A DNA stretch of 64,000 nt, taken from contig NZ_FOVZ01000004.1 in assembly GCF_900115295.1 (NCBI RefSeq), positions 473,891 through 537,890 of the forward strand, written 5' to 3'. Shown here one piece after another: positions 44,226 through 53,380 of this stretch. The notes under the pieces were generated by a model. It ran no database searches and was not told where the DNA came from. It saw only the letters and a program-made list of their open reading frames with translations. Positions within the stretch are counted from its first letter, which is position 1, and each line of letters opens with the position of its first letter. This stretch comes from Sphingomonas sp. OK281 (GTDB lineage: Bacteria; Pseudomonadota; Alphaproteobacteria; Sphingomonadales; Sphingomonadaceae). Position numbers and translations under genes: made by a program.

Positions 44226-44297
44226 CGCGATGGTCTCAGATGCTGGTCGTCGTCAATGAGGGATGGCATCGGAAAGGCAGCGTCTGGCGACACGAGA

Positions 44298-44359
44298 GAC
44301 CCACAAGGGGCCGTTCATCTTGTCCTTGTCGCTCCCCAACTTCAGACGCTCGTTCAGGA
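44298..44359 (+). repeat. 62-bp intergenic element, copy 12
   Basis: GACCCACAAGGGGCCGTTCA at the left and CCCAACTTCAGACGCTCGTTCAGGA at the right. It lies between the 71-aa gene and the Bcr/CflA-type MFS gene. Confidence 0.8.
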
Positions 44360-44512
44360 AGCCTGCGGTCAATGCCAACGAACGAGAATTGCCCTGAAAT
44401 CGATCGAACGTTGATCTGCACGCCGAAAAGCCAAGCCCCCCATAGTTCACTCCTCGCGAGCCGCCGTTTGTGCGTGCCGGCAGGCATGGTCACTGGCAAA
44501 TTGCTGACCTAG

Positions 44513-45751
44513 ATGACGGCCATGATCGATCAGCAGACTTCTGCCTCCATGCGAGCTGGCGAATTCGTCGCGTTCGTCGCCGCGCTGATGGCGGTCAACG
44601 CTTTGGGCGTGGACCTGATGCTGCCTGCGCTCGCCGACATCGGCCATCAGCTTGCCATCACGACGGCCAACCACCGACAGTGGATTATCACGGTCTATAT
44701 GCTGGGCTTCGGTGCTGGACAGCTCGTCTACGGCCCGCTTGCGGACAGATATGGCCGCAGGCCCATCCTGCTCATCACCCTTGCCGGCTTCGTGGCAGCC
44801 AGCATCTTCGCCGCAGGTTCGCAGACGTTCCCAGCCCTTCTCGGCGCGCGAGTACTCCAGGGCCTCATGTCGGCATCAACGCGGGTACTCGCGGTCGCGA
44901 TCGTGCGGGATCGCTATTCGGGCCGCCAGATGGCGCGCACTCTCTCGGTCGCCCAGATGATCTTCTTCCTGGTGCCGATCATGGCGCCAAGCCTCGGCCA
45001 GGTCCTGCTGGCCTTCGGACCCTGGCGCTTCATCTTCTACGCGCTAGCGACCTTTGCGGCCGTCGTCCTCGCCTGGTCCGCGCTCCGCCTGCGCGAATCC
45101 CTGCCGGTGGAACGTCGTTCTCCCTTGTCGCGGGCGTCTCTCGGCCGCGCCTACCGATTGACGCTGACGAACCGCTTCTCCGCCGGCTATGCCGTGGCGG
45201 CGTCGATGACGTTTGGCGGCATCATCGCCTTCGTCTCCTCCGCCCAGCAGATATTCGTCGATGAGTACCATGCCGGCGGACGCTTCACGATCCTGTTCGC
45301 CGTCTGCGCCTTCTCAATGGGCTGTGCATCCTTTGCCAACAGCCGCCTCGTCGAGCGGCTTGGCACCCGCCTCATCTCCCAGTCCGCAGTGCTCGCTCTA
45401 ATCGCCTTGTCGCTGCTCCACCTCGTAGTAATCGGCGTCGGACGGGAGTCGCTGGGGACGTACATGATGTTCCAGGCACTCAGCATGACCTGCATAGGAC
45501 TGTGCGGGTCGAACTTCGGTGCCATGGCGATGGAGCCTGTAGGACACATCGCCGGTACCGCGTCCTCAATACAAGGCTTCATCACCAGCATCGGGGCGGT
45601 GATCGTCGGCTCCATCATCGGGCAGGCATATGACGGCACGACCTATCCGCTGGCCATTGGATACCTTGCGATCGGCGTCGCAGTTCTGGGCGTCGTGTAC
45701 TTCACGGAAGGACGAAGGCTGTTCCAGGCTCGACATGCTAGTGACACGTAG
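44513..45751 (+). CDS. MFS multidrug transporter, Bcr/CflA type
   Basis: A 412-aa drug:proton antiporter. The Bcr/CflA signatures are LGVDLMLPALADIGHQL, HRQWIITVYMLGFGAGQLVYGPLADRYGRRPILL and GARVLQGLMSASTRVLAVAIVRDRYSGRQMARTLS. It has about twelve segments, ending FTEGRRLFQARH. It stands alone with the regulator not evident nearby. Substrates in the family include bicyclomycin and chloramphenicol; specificity here is not readable. Confidence 0.92.
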   Translation: MTAMIDQQTSASMRAGEFVAFVAALMAVNALGVDLMLPALADIGHQLAITTANHRQWIITVYMLGFGAGQLVYGPLADRYGRRPILLITLAGFVAASIFAAGSQTFPALLGARVLQGLMSASTRVLAVAIVRDRYSGRQMARTLSVAQMIFFLVPIMAPSLGQVLLAFGPWRFIFYALATFAAVVLAWSALRLRESLPVERRSPLSRASLGRAYRLTLTNRFSAGYAVAASMTFGGIIAFVSSAQQIFVDEYHAGGRFTILFAVCAFSMGCASFANSRLVERLGTRLISQSAVLALIALSLLHLVVIGVGRESLGTYMMFQALSMTCIGLCGSNFGAMAMEPVGHIAGTASSIQGFITSIGAVIVGSIIGQAYDGTTYPLAIGYLAIGVAVLGVVYFTEGRRLFQARHASDT

Positions 45752-45768
45752 CAGCCAGAGTACGCCTA

Positions 45769-45830
45769 GACCCACAAGTGGAGGTTCAGGCGCCTTTCAT
45801 CGTTTCCTGACTTCAGACGCTCATTCATGT
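45769..45830 (+). repeat. 62-bp intergenic element, copy 13
   Basis: GACCCACAAGTGGAGGTTCA at the left and CCTGACTTCAGACGCTCATTCATGT at the right. It follows the MFS gene by 17 bp, in a gap leading to the TonB receptor. Confidence 0.83.
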
Positions 45831-46026
45831 TCGAGGTCAGAGTGATGCCGCAGGCAACCGTGTCAGCGGCGCCAACTGGGGCAAAGATGTCGCGGTGCCC
45901 GTCAAAAACGCATCGAGCTTAACCCCGCCTATTGCCGCGCGTTACAGCGGTGTTACCGATTGGCGACGAATCCGGGTCACACGGATCGACGCTGGAGGAT
46001 GTTCGAAGCCCAAGGGGGGACCATCC

Positions 46027-48309
46027 ATGATTCGCTTGCCCGTTCGTACGTCTGCCATCGCCCGCCTGCTCGCCGCCAGCGCGCCGCTGCTCGTTTTCGC
46101 GGTGCCCGCCATCGCACAGGAACAGGTGCCGGCTGCACAAGCCGTGAGCGATCCGGCGAGCGAGCAAGGCGTCGGTGAGATCGTCGTCACCGCGACCCGC
46201 CGCCGGGAATCGTCGAAGGACGTGCCGCTCGCGGTCACCGCGATCAGCGGCGAGAAGCTCGACGTGCTCAATTCGAGCGGCCTCGACATCCGCTTCCTCG
46301 CTGGGCGCACGCCGAGCCTTCAGGTCGAGTCGTCGTTCGGTCGCACCTTCCCGCGCTTCTACATCCGCGGCCTCGGCAACACCGATTTCGATCCCAACGC
46401 CGCGCAGCCGGTGTCGGTCGTGTATGACGACGTCGCGCTCGAGAACCCGATGCTGAAGTCGTTCCCGGTCTTCGATCTGCAAAGCGTCGAAGTGCTACGT
46501 GGTCCGCAGGGCACGCTGTTCGGGCGCAACACGCCCGCCGGCGTCGTGAAGATCGATTCCGCCAAGCCGAACCCGGACAAGGTCTCGGGCTATGCGACCG
46601 GATCCTGGGCGACGTACAACACGATCAACGGCGAGGCGGCGCTGAACCTGCCGATCGGCAACGGCTTCGCGTTTCGCGCGTCGGGGATCATCCAGTCGCG
46701 CGACGATTGGGTGAAGAACGATTCGACGACGGGCAACGCCGACCGCAAGCTCGAAGGCTATCGCGACGTCGCCGGCCGCTTCCAGCTCGGCTATACCAGC
46801 AGCGACTTCAACGCGTTGCTGAACGTCCACGTCCGCGACCTCACCGGCTCGCCGCGCATCTTCCGCGCCGGGCTGTTCAAGCCGGGCACCAACGACTTCA
46901 ACACCGGGTTCGACCCCAAGCACGTCACGCTCGACGGCTATACCAGCCAGAGCCTCACACAGTGGGGTACCAATCTCCGGCTCGACTATCACCTCGACGG
47001 CATCGGCACGTTCTACTCGGTCACCGGCTACGAGCAGGCCAAGGTCGAGAGCACCGGCGATGTCGATGGCGGCAACAACTACACGTTCCTCGGCGGCACG
47101 ATCGGCGCGATCGGCGTCGGGCTGTTTCCGTCGAACACCGGCGGCCTGACCAAGCCCAAGGAGTTCAGCCAGGAACTGCGCTACGCGAGCGAGGACCTGA
47201 ACGGCATCCGCCTGCAGGGCGGGCTGTATTATTTCCACCAGACGCTGCGGTATCACCAGTATGACTATGCGTTCGGCGGTACCGGATCGCGCGCGACCGA
47301 TCTCGACCAGGATATCTACCACGACAACCGCAACGAGAATTATGGCGCGTTCGCCTCGATCGAGGCCAAGCCCGTCGACCTGCTGACGTTGCGCGCGGGC
47401 GTTCGCTATTCGCACGACTATCGCAACGACCTCGTCACCGCGCCGATCCCCGGCACCGGGATCAGCGACACGTTGCCGGCGCGGGCGATCGTCCGTGGCT
47501 CGAACGTCACCTGGGACGCGAGCGCGACCTATGAACTGACGCCCGCGATCAACGTCTATTCGCGGCTCGCGACCGGCTATCAGGGCCCGGCAATCCAGGA
47601 CCGCGTGACCTTCGGCAGCGTCCAGAGCACCGCCCCCAAGCAGACGACGTTCTCGGGCGAGAGCGGTTTCAAGGGCACGCTGCTCGACCGGAAAGTGAAC
47701 TTCTCGCTCGACGGCTATTGGTACAGCACCAAGGACCTGCAGATCACTGCGGTCGGCGGCAGCAGCAATTCGGCACGGCTGATCAGCGCGAACAAGGCGA
47801 TCGGCTACGGCGTCGAAGGCGAGTTCGAGGCGCGGCCGCTCCCCGAGCTGACGCTGACCGCGAGCGGGAGCTACAACTTCACCGAAATTCGCGACCGGGG
47901 CATCGGCGTCGGGGTATGTGCGACCTGCACCGTGCTCGATCCGATCGTCAACGGGTTCGCGGTGATCGACGGCAACGACCTTCCCCAGGCGCCGCGCTGG
48001 ATCGCCAACTGGACGGCGCGCTACGGCATCCCGCTCGCCAATGGCGGCGAGGTCTATGCCTATACCGACTGGGTCTATCGCAGCCGTATCAACTTCTTCC
48101 TGTACGAAGCGGTCGAGTTCACCGGCAAGTCGTCGCTCGAAGGCGGGCTCAAGGTCGGCTACAAGTCGCCGCAGGGGTATGAGGTCGGCGCATTCGTCCG
48201 CAACATCACCAACCAGTATCGCAGCATCAGCGCGATCGACTTCAACAACCTGACGGGCATGATCAACGAGCCGCGGATCATCGGGGGACAGTTCAAGATC
48301 GCATTCTAA
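46027..48309 (+). CDS. TonB-dependent outer-membrane receptor
   Basis: The start at 46027 gives 760 aa with a Sec signal ending AVPAIAQEQ. The TonB box is EIVVTATRRRESSKDVPLAVTAISGEKLD; the plug contains RFYIRGLGNTDF and VLRGPQGTLFGRNTPAGVVKIDS; a 22-strand barrel follows, ending in phenylalanine (GGQFKIAF) as needed for BAM insertion. It has no N-terminal STN domain, so it is not transduction-coupled. The ligand may be an iron chelate or a plant-derived compound. It is separated by 620 bp from the sigma factor gene and may be independent of it. Confidence 0.93.
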   Translation: MIRLPVRTSAIARLLAASAPLLVFAVPAIAQEQVPAAQAVSDPASEQGVGEIVVTATRRRESSKDVPLAVTAISGEKLDVLNSSGLDIRFLAGRTPSLQVESSFGRTFPRFYIRGLGNTDFDPNAAQPVSVVYDDVALENPMLKSFPVFDLQSVEVLRGPQGTLFGRNTPAGVVKIDSAKPNPDKVSGYATGSWATYNTINGEAALNLPIGNGFAFRASGIIQSRDDWVKNDSTTGNADRKLEGYRDVAGRFQLGYTSSDFNALLNVHVRDLTGSPRIFRAGLFKPGTNDFNTGFDPKHVTLDGYTSQSLTQWGTNLRLDYHLDGIGTFYSVTGYEQAKVESTGDVDGGNNYTFLGGTIGAIGVGLFPSNTGGLTKPKEFSQELRYASEDLNGIRLQGGLYYFHQTLRYHQYDYAFGGTGSRATDLDQDIYHDNRNENYGAFASIEAKPVDLLTLRAGVRYSHDYRNDLVTAPIPGTGISDTLPARAIVRGSNVTWDASATYELTPAINVYSRLATGYQGPAIQDRVTFGSVQSTAPKQTTFSGESGFKGTLLDRKVNFSLDGYWYSTKDLQITAVGGSSNSARLISANKAIGYGVEGEFEARPLPELTLTASGSYNFTEIRDRGIGVGVCATCTVLDPIVNGFAVIDGNDLPQAPRWIANWTARYGIPLANGGEVYAYTDWVYRSRINFFLYEAVEFTGKSSLEGGLKVGYKSPQGYEVGAFVRNITNQYRSISAIDFNNLTGMINEPRIIGGQFKIAF

Positions 48310-48397
48310 GATAAGACGGCGAACTGAGCGCCTTACAGTCGACTTTTCTGCGTAAGCGAGCCAGAGACGCTGTACTTTGACCTGACATCGAGGTGGA

Positions 48398-48415
48398 CCA
48401 GTGCTTCGGCACTGG
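48398..48415. other. hairpin with TTCG loop
   Basis: CCAGTGC and GCACTGG form a perfect 7-bp stem around TTCG, with two more G-C pairs possible beyond one mismatch. TTCG loops are unusually stable in RNA. It lies 89 bp after the TonB receptor stop. No T-run follows, so it is not a classical terminator; it could stabilise the mRNA end. Confidence 0.5.
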
Positions 48416-48472
48416 CCCTAACCTTAAGTCGCTGCTGGGCAAAGGCGTCCCTGCCCTTGAGGCTTCCAGCCA

Positions 48473-48534
48473 GACCCACAAGCGGACACTCACGAGCAAT
48501 TTCCTCTCTCCCCATTTCTGCCGTTCGTTCATCT
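48473..48534 (+). repeat. 62-bp intergenic element, copy 14
   Basis: GACCCACAAGCGGACACTCA at the left and CCCATTTCTGCCGTTCGTTCATCT at the right. It lies in the 620-bp gap between the TonB receptor and sigma factor genes. Confidence 0.85.
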
Positions 48535-48929
48535 TCAGCCTGCACGAAATGTCGCCGATTTTCGAACTCAAAGAGGCTTTGTACGTGCAAGCCATGCCGC
48601 CCAATGCTCATGCCTCAGTGAGACGAACTCGATCTATCAGCGGTGGGGATCAGCGTCGAAAGCGAACCCCTGCTGCTAGCGAAGCAACTGACTGCAATCA
48701 TTCGCAAAATGTCGGTCAGGGAAGGGTTTCGATCGGCGCCGATCTAGCCCCTACCATGTAGGTTTTCGAGGTAGCTTCAATAAATTAGCGATACTCTGCC
48801 ATGGCAGAGCTTTCGACGCCGATCCACAACCGGCGTCATCGAATGATGGGAGCACAGATTTGGTCTTCGCTCGGTAAAACCGTGACGGAAATATCGGGGC
48901 CATGCATCTATGCTGTGGTCAGGAGTGAA
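48535..48929. other. 395-bp upstream region of the sigma factor gene
   Basis: No gene with coding-like composition was seen. The region should contain the promoter of the fecI-like gene and is A/T-richer than its surroundings near 48760-48800. No operator could be identified by eye. Confidence 0.35.
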
Positions 48930-49505
48930 ATGAGGCACGTAACTACCGAACTCGTAAACTGGGTTGCCCGGCAGATTCTGCCGCATGAGCCCGAGTTGCG
49001 ACGGTGGCTCCGGGCCGGATTTCCTGGTGTTGATGTAGATGATGTCGTCCAGGAAGCCTATTGCCGGTTGGCGGCGTTGGCAGATTTCAAGCGTGTAGAG
49101 GATCCGCGTCGTTATCTGTTTCAGACAGCACGCAACGTAGTTCTGACCGAGCTACGCAGAGCTCGCGTCGTGCGTATTGAGGCCGTTGGAACCATTGCCG
49201 ATCTCGAACTTGCGCTAGCTGCCGACCATCTTTCACCTGAACGTATCGTCGCAGGGCGGGGACTATTAGCGAAAGTCGAACATCTTCTAGCCGCGCTTCC
49301 AGAGCGAAGCCGAACCATCTTTCGCATGCGAAAGGTCGAAGGACTGTCGCAGCGGCATATCGCAGAAGAATTGGGCGTGACTGAGATGATCGTTGAGAAC
49401 GATCTGGCACGGGGATTAAAAATTATCCTTAGTGGCCTTTCAACAGATGACAGGGCTGACTTGCCATCGCGAAACGAAAGGAACCGCAATGCGCGACCAT
49501 CCTGA
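48930..49505 (+). CDS. ECF sigma factor, FecI type
   Basis: Start at 48930 with AGGAG five bases upstream; 191 aa. Region 2 is VDDVVQEAYCRLAALADFKRVEDPRRYLFQTARNVVLTELRR, and region 4 is LPERSRTIFRMRKVEGLSQRHIAEELGVTEMIVENDLARGL, typical of iron-starvation-type sigma factors. It overlaps the FecR-like gene by 17 bp and is followed by the STN-type TonB receptor, the classic FecI/FecR/FecA order. It probably directs RNA polymerase to the receptor promoter when ligand is bound. Confidence 0.93.
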   Translation: MRHVTTELVNWVARQILPHEPELRRWLRAGFPGVDVDDVVQEAYCRLAALADFKRVEDPRRYLFQTARNVVLTELRRARVVRIEAVGTIADLELALAADHLSPERIVAGRGLLAKVEHLLAALPERSRTIFRMRKVEGLSQRHIAEELGVTEMIVENDLARGLKIILSGLSTDDRADLPSRNERNRNARPS

Positions 49506-50415
49506 CGCTATCGACGTTGCTGCAGCGAGGTGGGTCGCGCGGCTGGATCGCGCACCAGACGATGCGAACTTGGCAGGCGAGATCGACCGTTGGTGTGCAG
49601 AACATCCGCGACACGTTGGTGCCTTGCTGCGTGCCCGTGCTGTTTGGAGTGGGTTGGACGCGGCTGATGCCCGCATAGTAGCGAGACCGTTATTCTCTCG
49701 TCGGCGAGTACTGACGGTCAGCGGGGGCTTAGCGGTTGCTGCCGCGGCCTTAGGCGTGGTCTGGCTAGAAACGCACGGCAGTATGGGCATAGAAACAGCT
49801 GTCGGCGAACGCCGTCTAGCCAAGCTTGAAGACGGATCAACCATCGTTCTCAACACCGCTAGCCGGACTCGTGTACGAATGACGCCGGAGCAGCGGTCGG
49901 TAGCGCTTGACGATGGCGAGGCCTGGTTCGCGGTAGCAACGGATCATGCTCGACCGTTTGTGGTCTCTGCGGGCGACGTGCGGGTTCGTGCGGTTGGAAC
50001 GGCCTTCGCGGTTCGCCGTTATCTGGGCCGCGCTGAGGTGACGGTAACGGAAGGGCGTGTTCGAGTCTGGTCGGTTGCTGCCCCAGAACGCTTCGTCATG
50101 TTAAGCGCTGGCAAGCAAGCAAGCGTAGCAGATGTGTCCGGTACCGCCGAAACCGTCGTCGCAAATGCGAAGCCCGCCGAGTCATTAGCATGGCGACAGG
50201 GTGAAATCATACTCGATGGTATGACTTTTGGCGACGCTGCAGCCGAGTTCAACCGGTACAATAGGCGACAATTATCCGTTGATACACAACTAGCCGACCG
50301 CAGGATCGTGGGTTGGTTTCGCACCGATGATCTGGACGGGTTCGCACGCGCGGCTGCGATAATGACGGGTGCGAAGATCGAGAGAGACGGCACTGATTTA
50401 CGGATCGTAAAATAA
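49489..50415 (+). CDS. FecR-type anti-sigma / signal transducer
   Basis: A 308-aa membrane protein with N-terminal cytosolic DUF4880-like domain (RWVARLDRAPDDANLAGEIDRWCAEHPRHVGALLRARAVW), one transmembrane helix (VLTVSGGLAVAAAALGVVWL), the periplasmic FecR domain (ETAVGERRLAKLEDGSTIVLNTASRTRVRM through DVRVRAVGTAFAVRR), and a C-terminal region (FGDAAAEFNRYNRRQLSVD) that contacts the receptor STN domain. Start at 49489 with AAAGGAA upstream. It holds the sigma factor inactive until the receptor signals. Confidence 0.93.
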   Translation: MRDHPDAIDVAAARWVARLDRAPDDANLAGEIDRWCAEHPRHVGALLRARAVWSGLDAADARIVARPLFSRRRVLTVSGGLAVAAAALGVVWLETHGSMGIETAVGERRLAKLEDGSTIVLNTASRTRVRMTPEQRSVALDDGEAWFAVATDHARPFVVSAGDVRVRAVGTAFAVRRYLGRAEVTVTEGRVRVWSVAAPERFVMLSAGKQASVADVSGTAETVVANAKPAESLAWRQGEIILDGMTFGDAAAEFNRYNRRQLSVDTQLADRRIVGWFRTDDLDGFARAAAIMTGAKIERDGTDLRIVK

Positions 50416-50509
50416 ATCTCGCAAATCCTGACGGAAACGGGAGCGCGACGCATCTTCTCCTGCAGACGCGCTAAAGACGCGGTCGGCAGATCGTAAGGGG
50501 AGGATTATA

Positions 50510-53302
50510 ATGCGTTCGCAGTTCTATTTGGGCCTTATGTTGACCAGCGTCGCGGTTGCCGCATCGCCAGCAGTTGCTTTCGGACAGACCCGAAACTTTG
50601 ATGTTGCCGCCCAGTCGGCATCGACCGGTATCGTCGCATTCGCACGCCAGGCGGGCATTCAGATCATTGCGCCTGAAGACGCTACGCGCGGCCGACGGAT
50701 CGTCGCAATCAAGGGCAATCTTGCAGTCGCCGACGGCCTCCGCCAGATCGCCAGCGCCTCCGGTCTCAAGATCGTGTCATTCAATGGCCGCACGGCTGTG
50801 CTCGCGACTGGGGTTATGGCGGCACCCCGCTCGACAACTCAAGTATCAACCGCAGTTGCGCAAGATACAACCGCCCCAACTGCGGTGAGCGCATCTGATG
50901 AGAACGCGGACATCGTCGTCACGGGGCAAACAACCCGTAACCGAGCTCTAATCACATCGTCAGCTGATATTACGCTAGCGTCGCGCGCCGATATCGACCG
51001 CAAGGCTCCGCGGTCGACAGCAGACATGCTCGAACTGATCCCCGGCATCTTCGTGGAGTCGACCGCGGGCGCCGTATCGAACAATTATTCGGTGCGCGGC
51101 CTGCAAGGCGGCGGCCAGCGCTTCATCCAGCTGGAAGAGGACGGCATGCCGATCCTGTACAGCGGCGGCGGTGCCGACTTCTTCTTCGACCAGGACCTGA
51201 CGATCGATCGCCTCGAAGCGGTGAAGGGCGGCTCGTCGGGTGTATTGACCGTCAACGGTGCCGGCGCGACGATCAACTTCATTTCGAAGACGCCGAACTT
51301 CACGCGTACCGAAGCCATGGCGCGCGGTAGCTATTACAATTACGGCCAGAAGCGCGGCGAAGTGTATCTGTCGTCGCCTATCACCGATAAGCTGGCGTTC
51401 AACGTCGGCGGCTATTTCCAGTCGAGCCCTGGCGTGCGCGACAACCCGTTCGACTATCGCGGATGGCGCATCAAGGGCGCGCTGGAGTATCGCCCCGAGG
51501 CCGGTGGCTATATCCGCATCTCCGCCAAGGGCGGCGATATCGAGAATGCCTTTTATGCGGATCAGCCGTACCGCTTCATTGATGGCGAGCCGAGCGGTAT
51601 CCCAAGCCTCAGCACGCAGTTCGGCAATGTCGGCGGTGATGCGTTCAAGAGCATCCAGGTCCCGGTCTCGACTTTCGCGCATCCAAGCGGCTTCCGCGAA
51701 TTTCGCTATCAGGATGGCATCAAGGCGAAGACGGCGCAGTTCCGCATCGACATGGAAACGCCGGTCAGCGACAGCGTCAACCTGTTCCTACACAGTCGCT
51801 ACCTGAAATACTCGTACGACTTCAACGGCCTGTTCCCCGGCTCGGGCACCGGGAACGCCGGTCTGACCAGCGCCGTCAACTATCTGACGCCCGGCGCCGG
51901 TTCGCCGATCAACGACCTGCTGACCGCGGGGCGAACGGCGTTTCCAACCGCGACGCGCTTCGGCATCCGCAACCTGCGGACTGGCACGGTGCTGGGCAGC
52001 AACCAGACCACGGATCTGAATGCGCTGAACGGCAACGGCTTCCTCCAGCGCACGACGCTCAACCACGATTACATCGACGGCAAGGATTTCGGTCTCAACG
52101 GCGGCGGCACGTGGGAATATGAGAGCGGCGGTTTCAAGAACTCGCTGACCGTCGGCGCGATGTATTACGACGTGACACGCGAGCAGGACCAGTCGGCGAC
52201 GGCCAGCGTCGTCAACGACGTGCGGTCGAACAGCGACATCTACGACATCGTTGCGCTGAACGCGGCTAATGGCGTCGTCGGTACGCTGTCCGATAACGGC
52301 TTGGTTTCGTATGGCGACTGGGGCGCTGGCATCCGCACGCGCAAGGACTCCACCGTCTCGTTTTATGCCAATGACGAGCTGTCGATCGGCGACCTGCATC
52401 TCGACGGCGGCATCCGCTGGGAGCGCGACTCCGCGACGTTCCTGGACGGTCAGGCAGCGGCGGTGAACCAGCCGGTGCAGCCAAACGTGCCCGGCCTCAT
52501 CCGCACGGTCGGATCGACCTTCGACGGGACCTTTGCACGGACGCAGCGGACACAGTCGAAGGCAGCGTACACCGCCGGCGCGAACTATCAGTTCACGCCG
52601 AACCTCGCGATCTACGCGCGCTATGCGAACGGTTTCCAGACCAACAACACCGATCCTATCACGACGATCGAGCTGTACGAGGCCGGTGTCCGCTATCAAT
52701 ACCAGCGCTTCATCAGCGGCTCGGCGACCGTTTTCCAGACCAACTTCAAAAACCAGAACTACAACTTCGCCAACCCGACCAACCCATCGCAACAGCAGAA
52801 CATCAACGCCGACCTGCGCACGCGCGGCGTCGAAGTGGATGTGAACGTCCGTCCGATCACGTGGTTCTCGGTGGATTTCCAGGGCGTGTTCCAGCAACCC
52901 AAGCTGCTCAACCTCGAGATCGACGGCGTTAGCCAGGGTGCGCAGTACGAAGGCAACCGCCCCGAACGCACGCCCGCCAAGCTGTTCACGATCACGCCAG
53001 CGATCAAGCTGCCGAATGGCTTGGGCGAAGTGTACGGCCGCTACAAATATGTCGGGCGGATCTTCGCGGATGCCGGCAACGGGGTCGCTCTCCCCAGCTA
53101 CGGCGTGACCAGCGCGGGGATCACGATCAACGTCAACGACCGGATCCAGGCGAACTTCAACGCCGACAACATCTTCAACGTCGTTGGCCTGACCGAGGGC
53201 AATCCGCGGCAGGGCCAGACACAGGCGGTAACCGATGGCTATTTCTATGCCCGCGGCATTGTCGGCACGACCTATGGCGGATCGGTTACGCTGAAATTCT
53301 GA
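50510..53302 (+). CDS. TonB-dependent transducer receptor with STN domain
   Basis: A 930-aa outer-membrane receptor. After the signal (VAVAASPAVAFGQ) comes an STN/secretin-type domain at about residues 25-105 (FDVAAQSASTGIVAFARQAGIQI through LKIVSFNGRTAVLA), then a Ser/Thr/Ala linker and TonB box DIVVTGQTTRNR. The plug includes YSVRGLQGGG; the barrel ends in VTLKF. The STN domain marks it as a FecA-like transducer acting with the preceding FecR and sigma factor. The following glycosidase-like gene suggests a sugar-containing ligand rather than only iron. Confidence 0.95.
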   Translation: MRSQFYLGLMLTSVAVAASPAVAFGQTRNFDVAAQSASTGIVAFARQAGIQIIAPEDATRGRRIVAIKGNLAVADGLRQIASASGLKIVSFNGRTAVLATGVMAAPRSTTQVSTAVAQDTTAPTAVSASDENADIVVTGQTTRNRALITSSADITLASRADIDRKAPRSTADMLELIPGIFVESTAGAVSNNYSVRGLQGGGQRFIQLEEDGMPILYSGGGADFFFDQDLTIDRLEAVKGGSSGVLTVNGAGATINFISKTPNFTRTEAMARGSYYNYGQKRGEVYLSSPITDKLAFNVGGYFQSSPGVRDNPFDYRGWRIKGALEYRPEAGGYIRISAKGGDIENAFYADQPYRFIDGEPSGIPSLSTQFGNVGGDAFKSIQVPVSTFAHPSGFREFRYQDGIKAKTAQFRIDMETPVSDSVNLFLHSRYLKYSYDFNGLFPGSGTGNAGLTSAVNYLTPGAGSPINDLLTAGRTAFPTATRFGIRNLRTGTVLGSNQTTDLNALNGNGFLQRTTLNHDYIDGKDFGLNGGGTWEYESGGFKNSLTVGAMYYDVTREQDQSATASVVNDVRSNSDIYDIVALNAANGVVGTLSDNGLVSYGDWGAGIRTRKDSTVSFYANDELSIGDLHLDGGIRWERDSATFLDGQAAAVNQPVQPNVPGLIRTVGSTFDGTFARTQRTQSKAAYTAGANYQFTPNLAIYARYANGFQTNNTDPITTIELYEAGVRYQYQRFISGSATVFQTNFKNQNYNFANPTNPSQQQNINADLRTRGVEVDVNVRPITWFSVDFQGVFQQPKLLNLEIDGVSQGAQYEGNRPERTPAKLFTITPAIKLPNGLGEVYGRYKYVGRIFADAGNGVALPSYGVTSAGITINVNDRIQANFNADNIFNVVGLTEGNPRQGQTQAVTDGYFYARGIVGTTYGGSVTLKF

Positions 53303-53328
53303 ACGACTGACGATTTGGGGGTTCAAAC

Positions 53329-53365
53329 GGGGCGGCGAGCAGGCAACTGTTCTGCCGCCCCTTTT
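53329..53365 (+). terminator. factor-independent terminator after the receptor gene
   Basis: GGGGCGGC and GCCGCCCC form an 8-bp stem around a 17-base loop followed by TTTT. It lies between the receptor stop and the start of the glycosidase-like gene, 15 bp upstream of that ATG, so it may partly terminate or attenuate transcription into that gene. Confidence 0.65.
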
Positions 53366-53380
53366 CGCGGAGTGACAATC

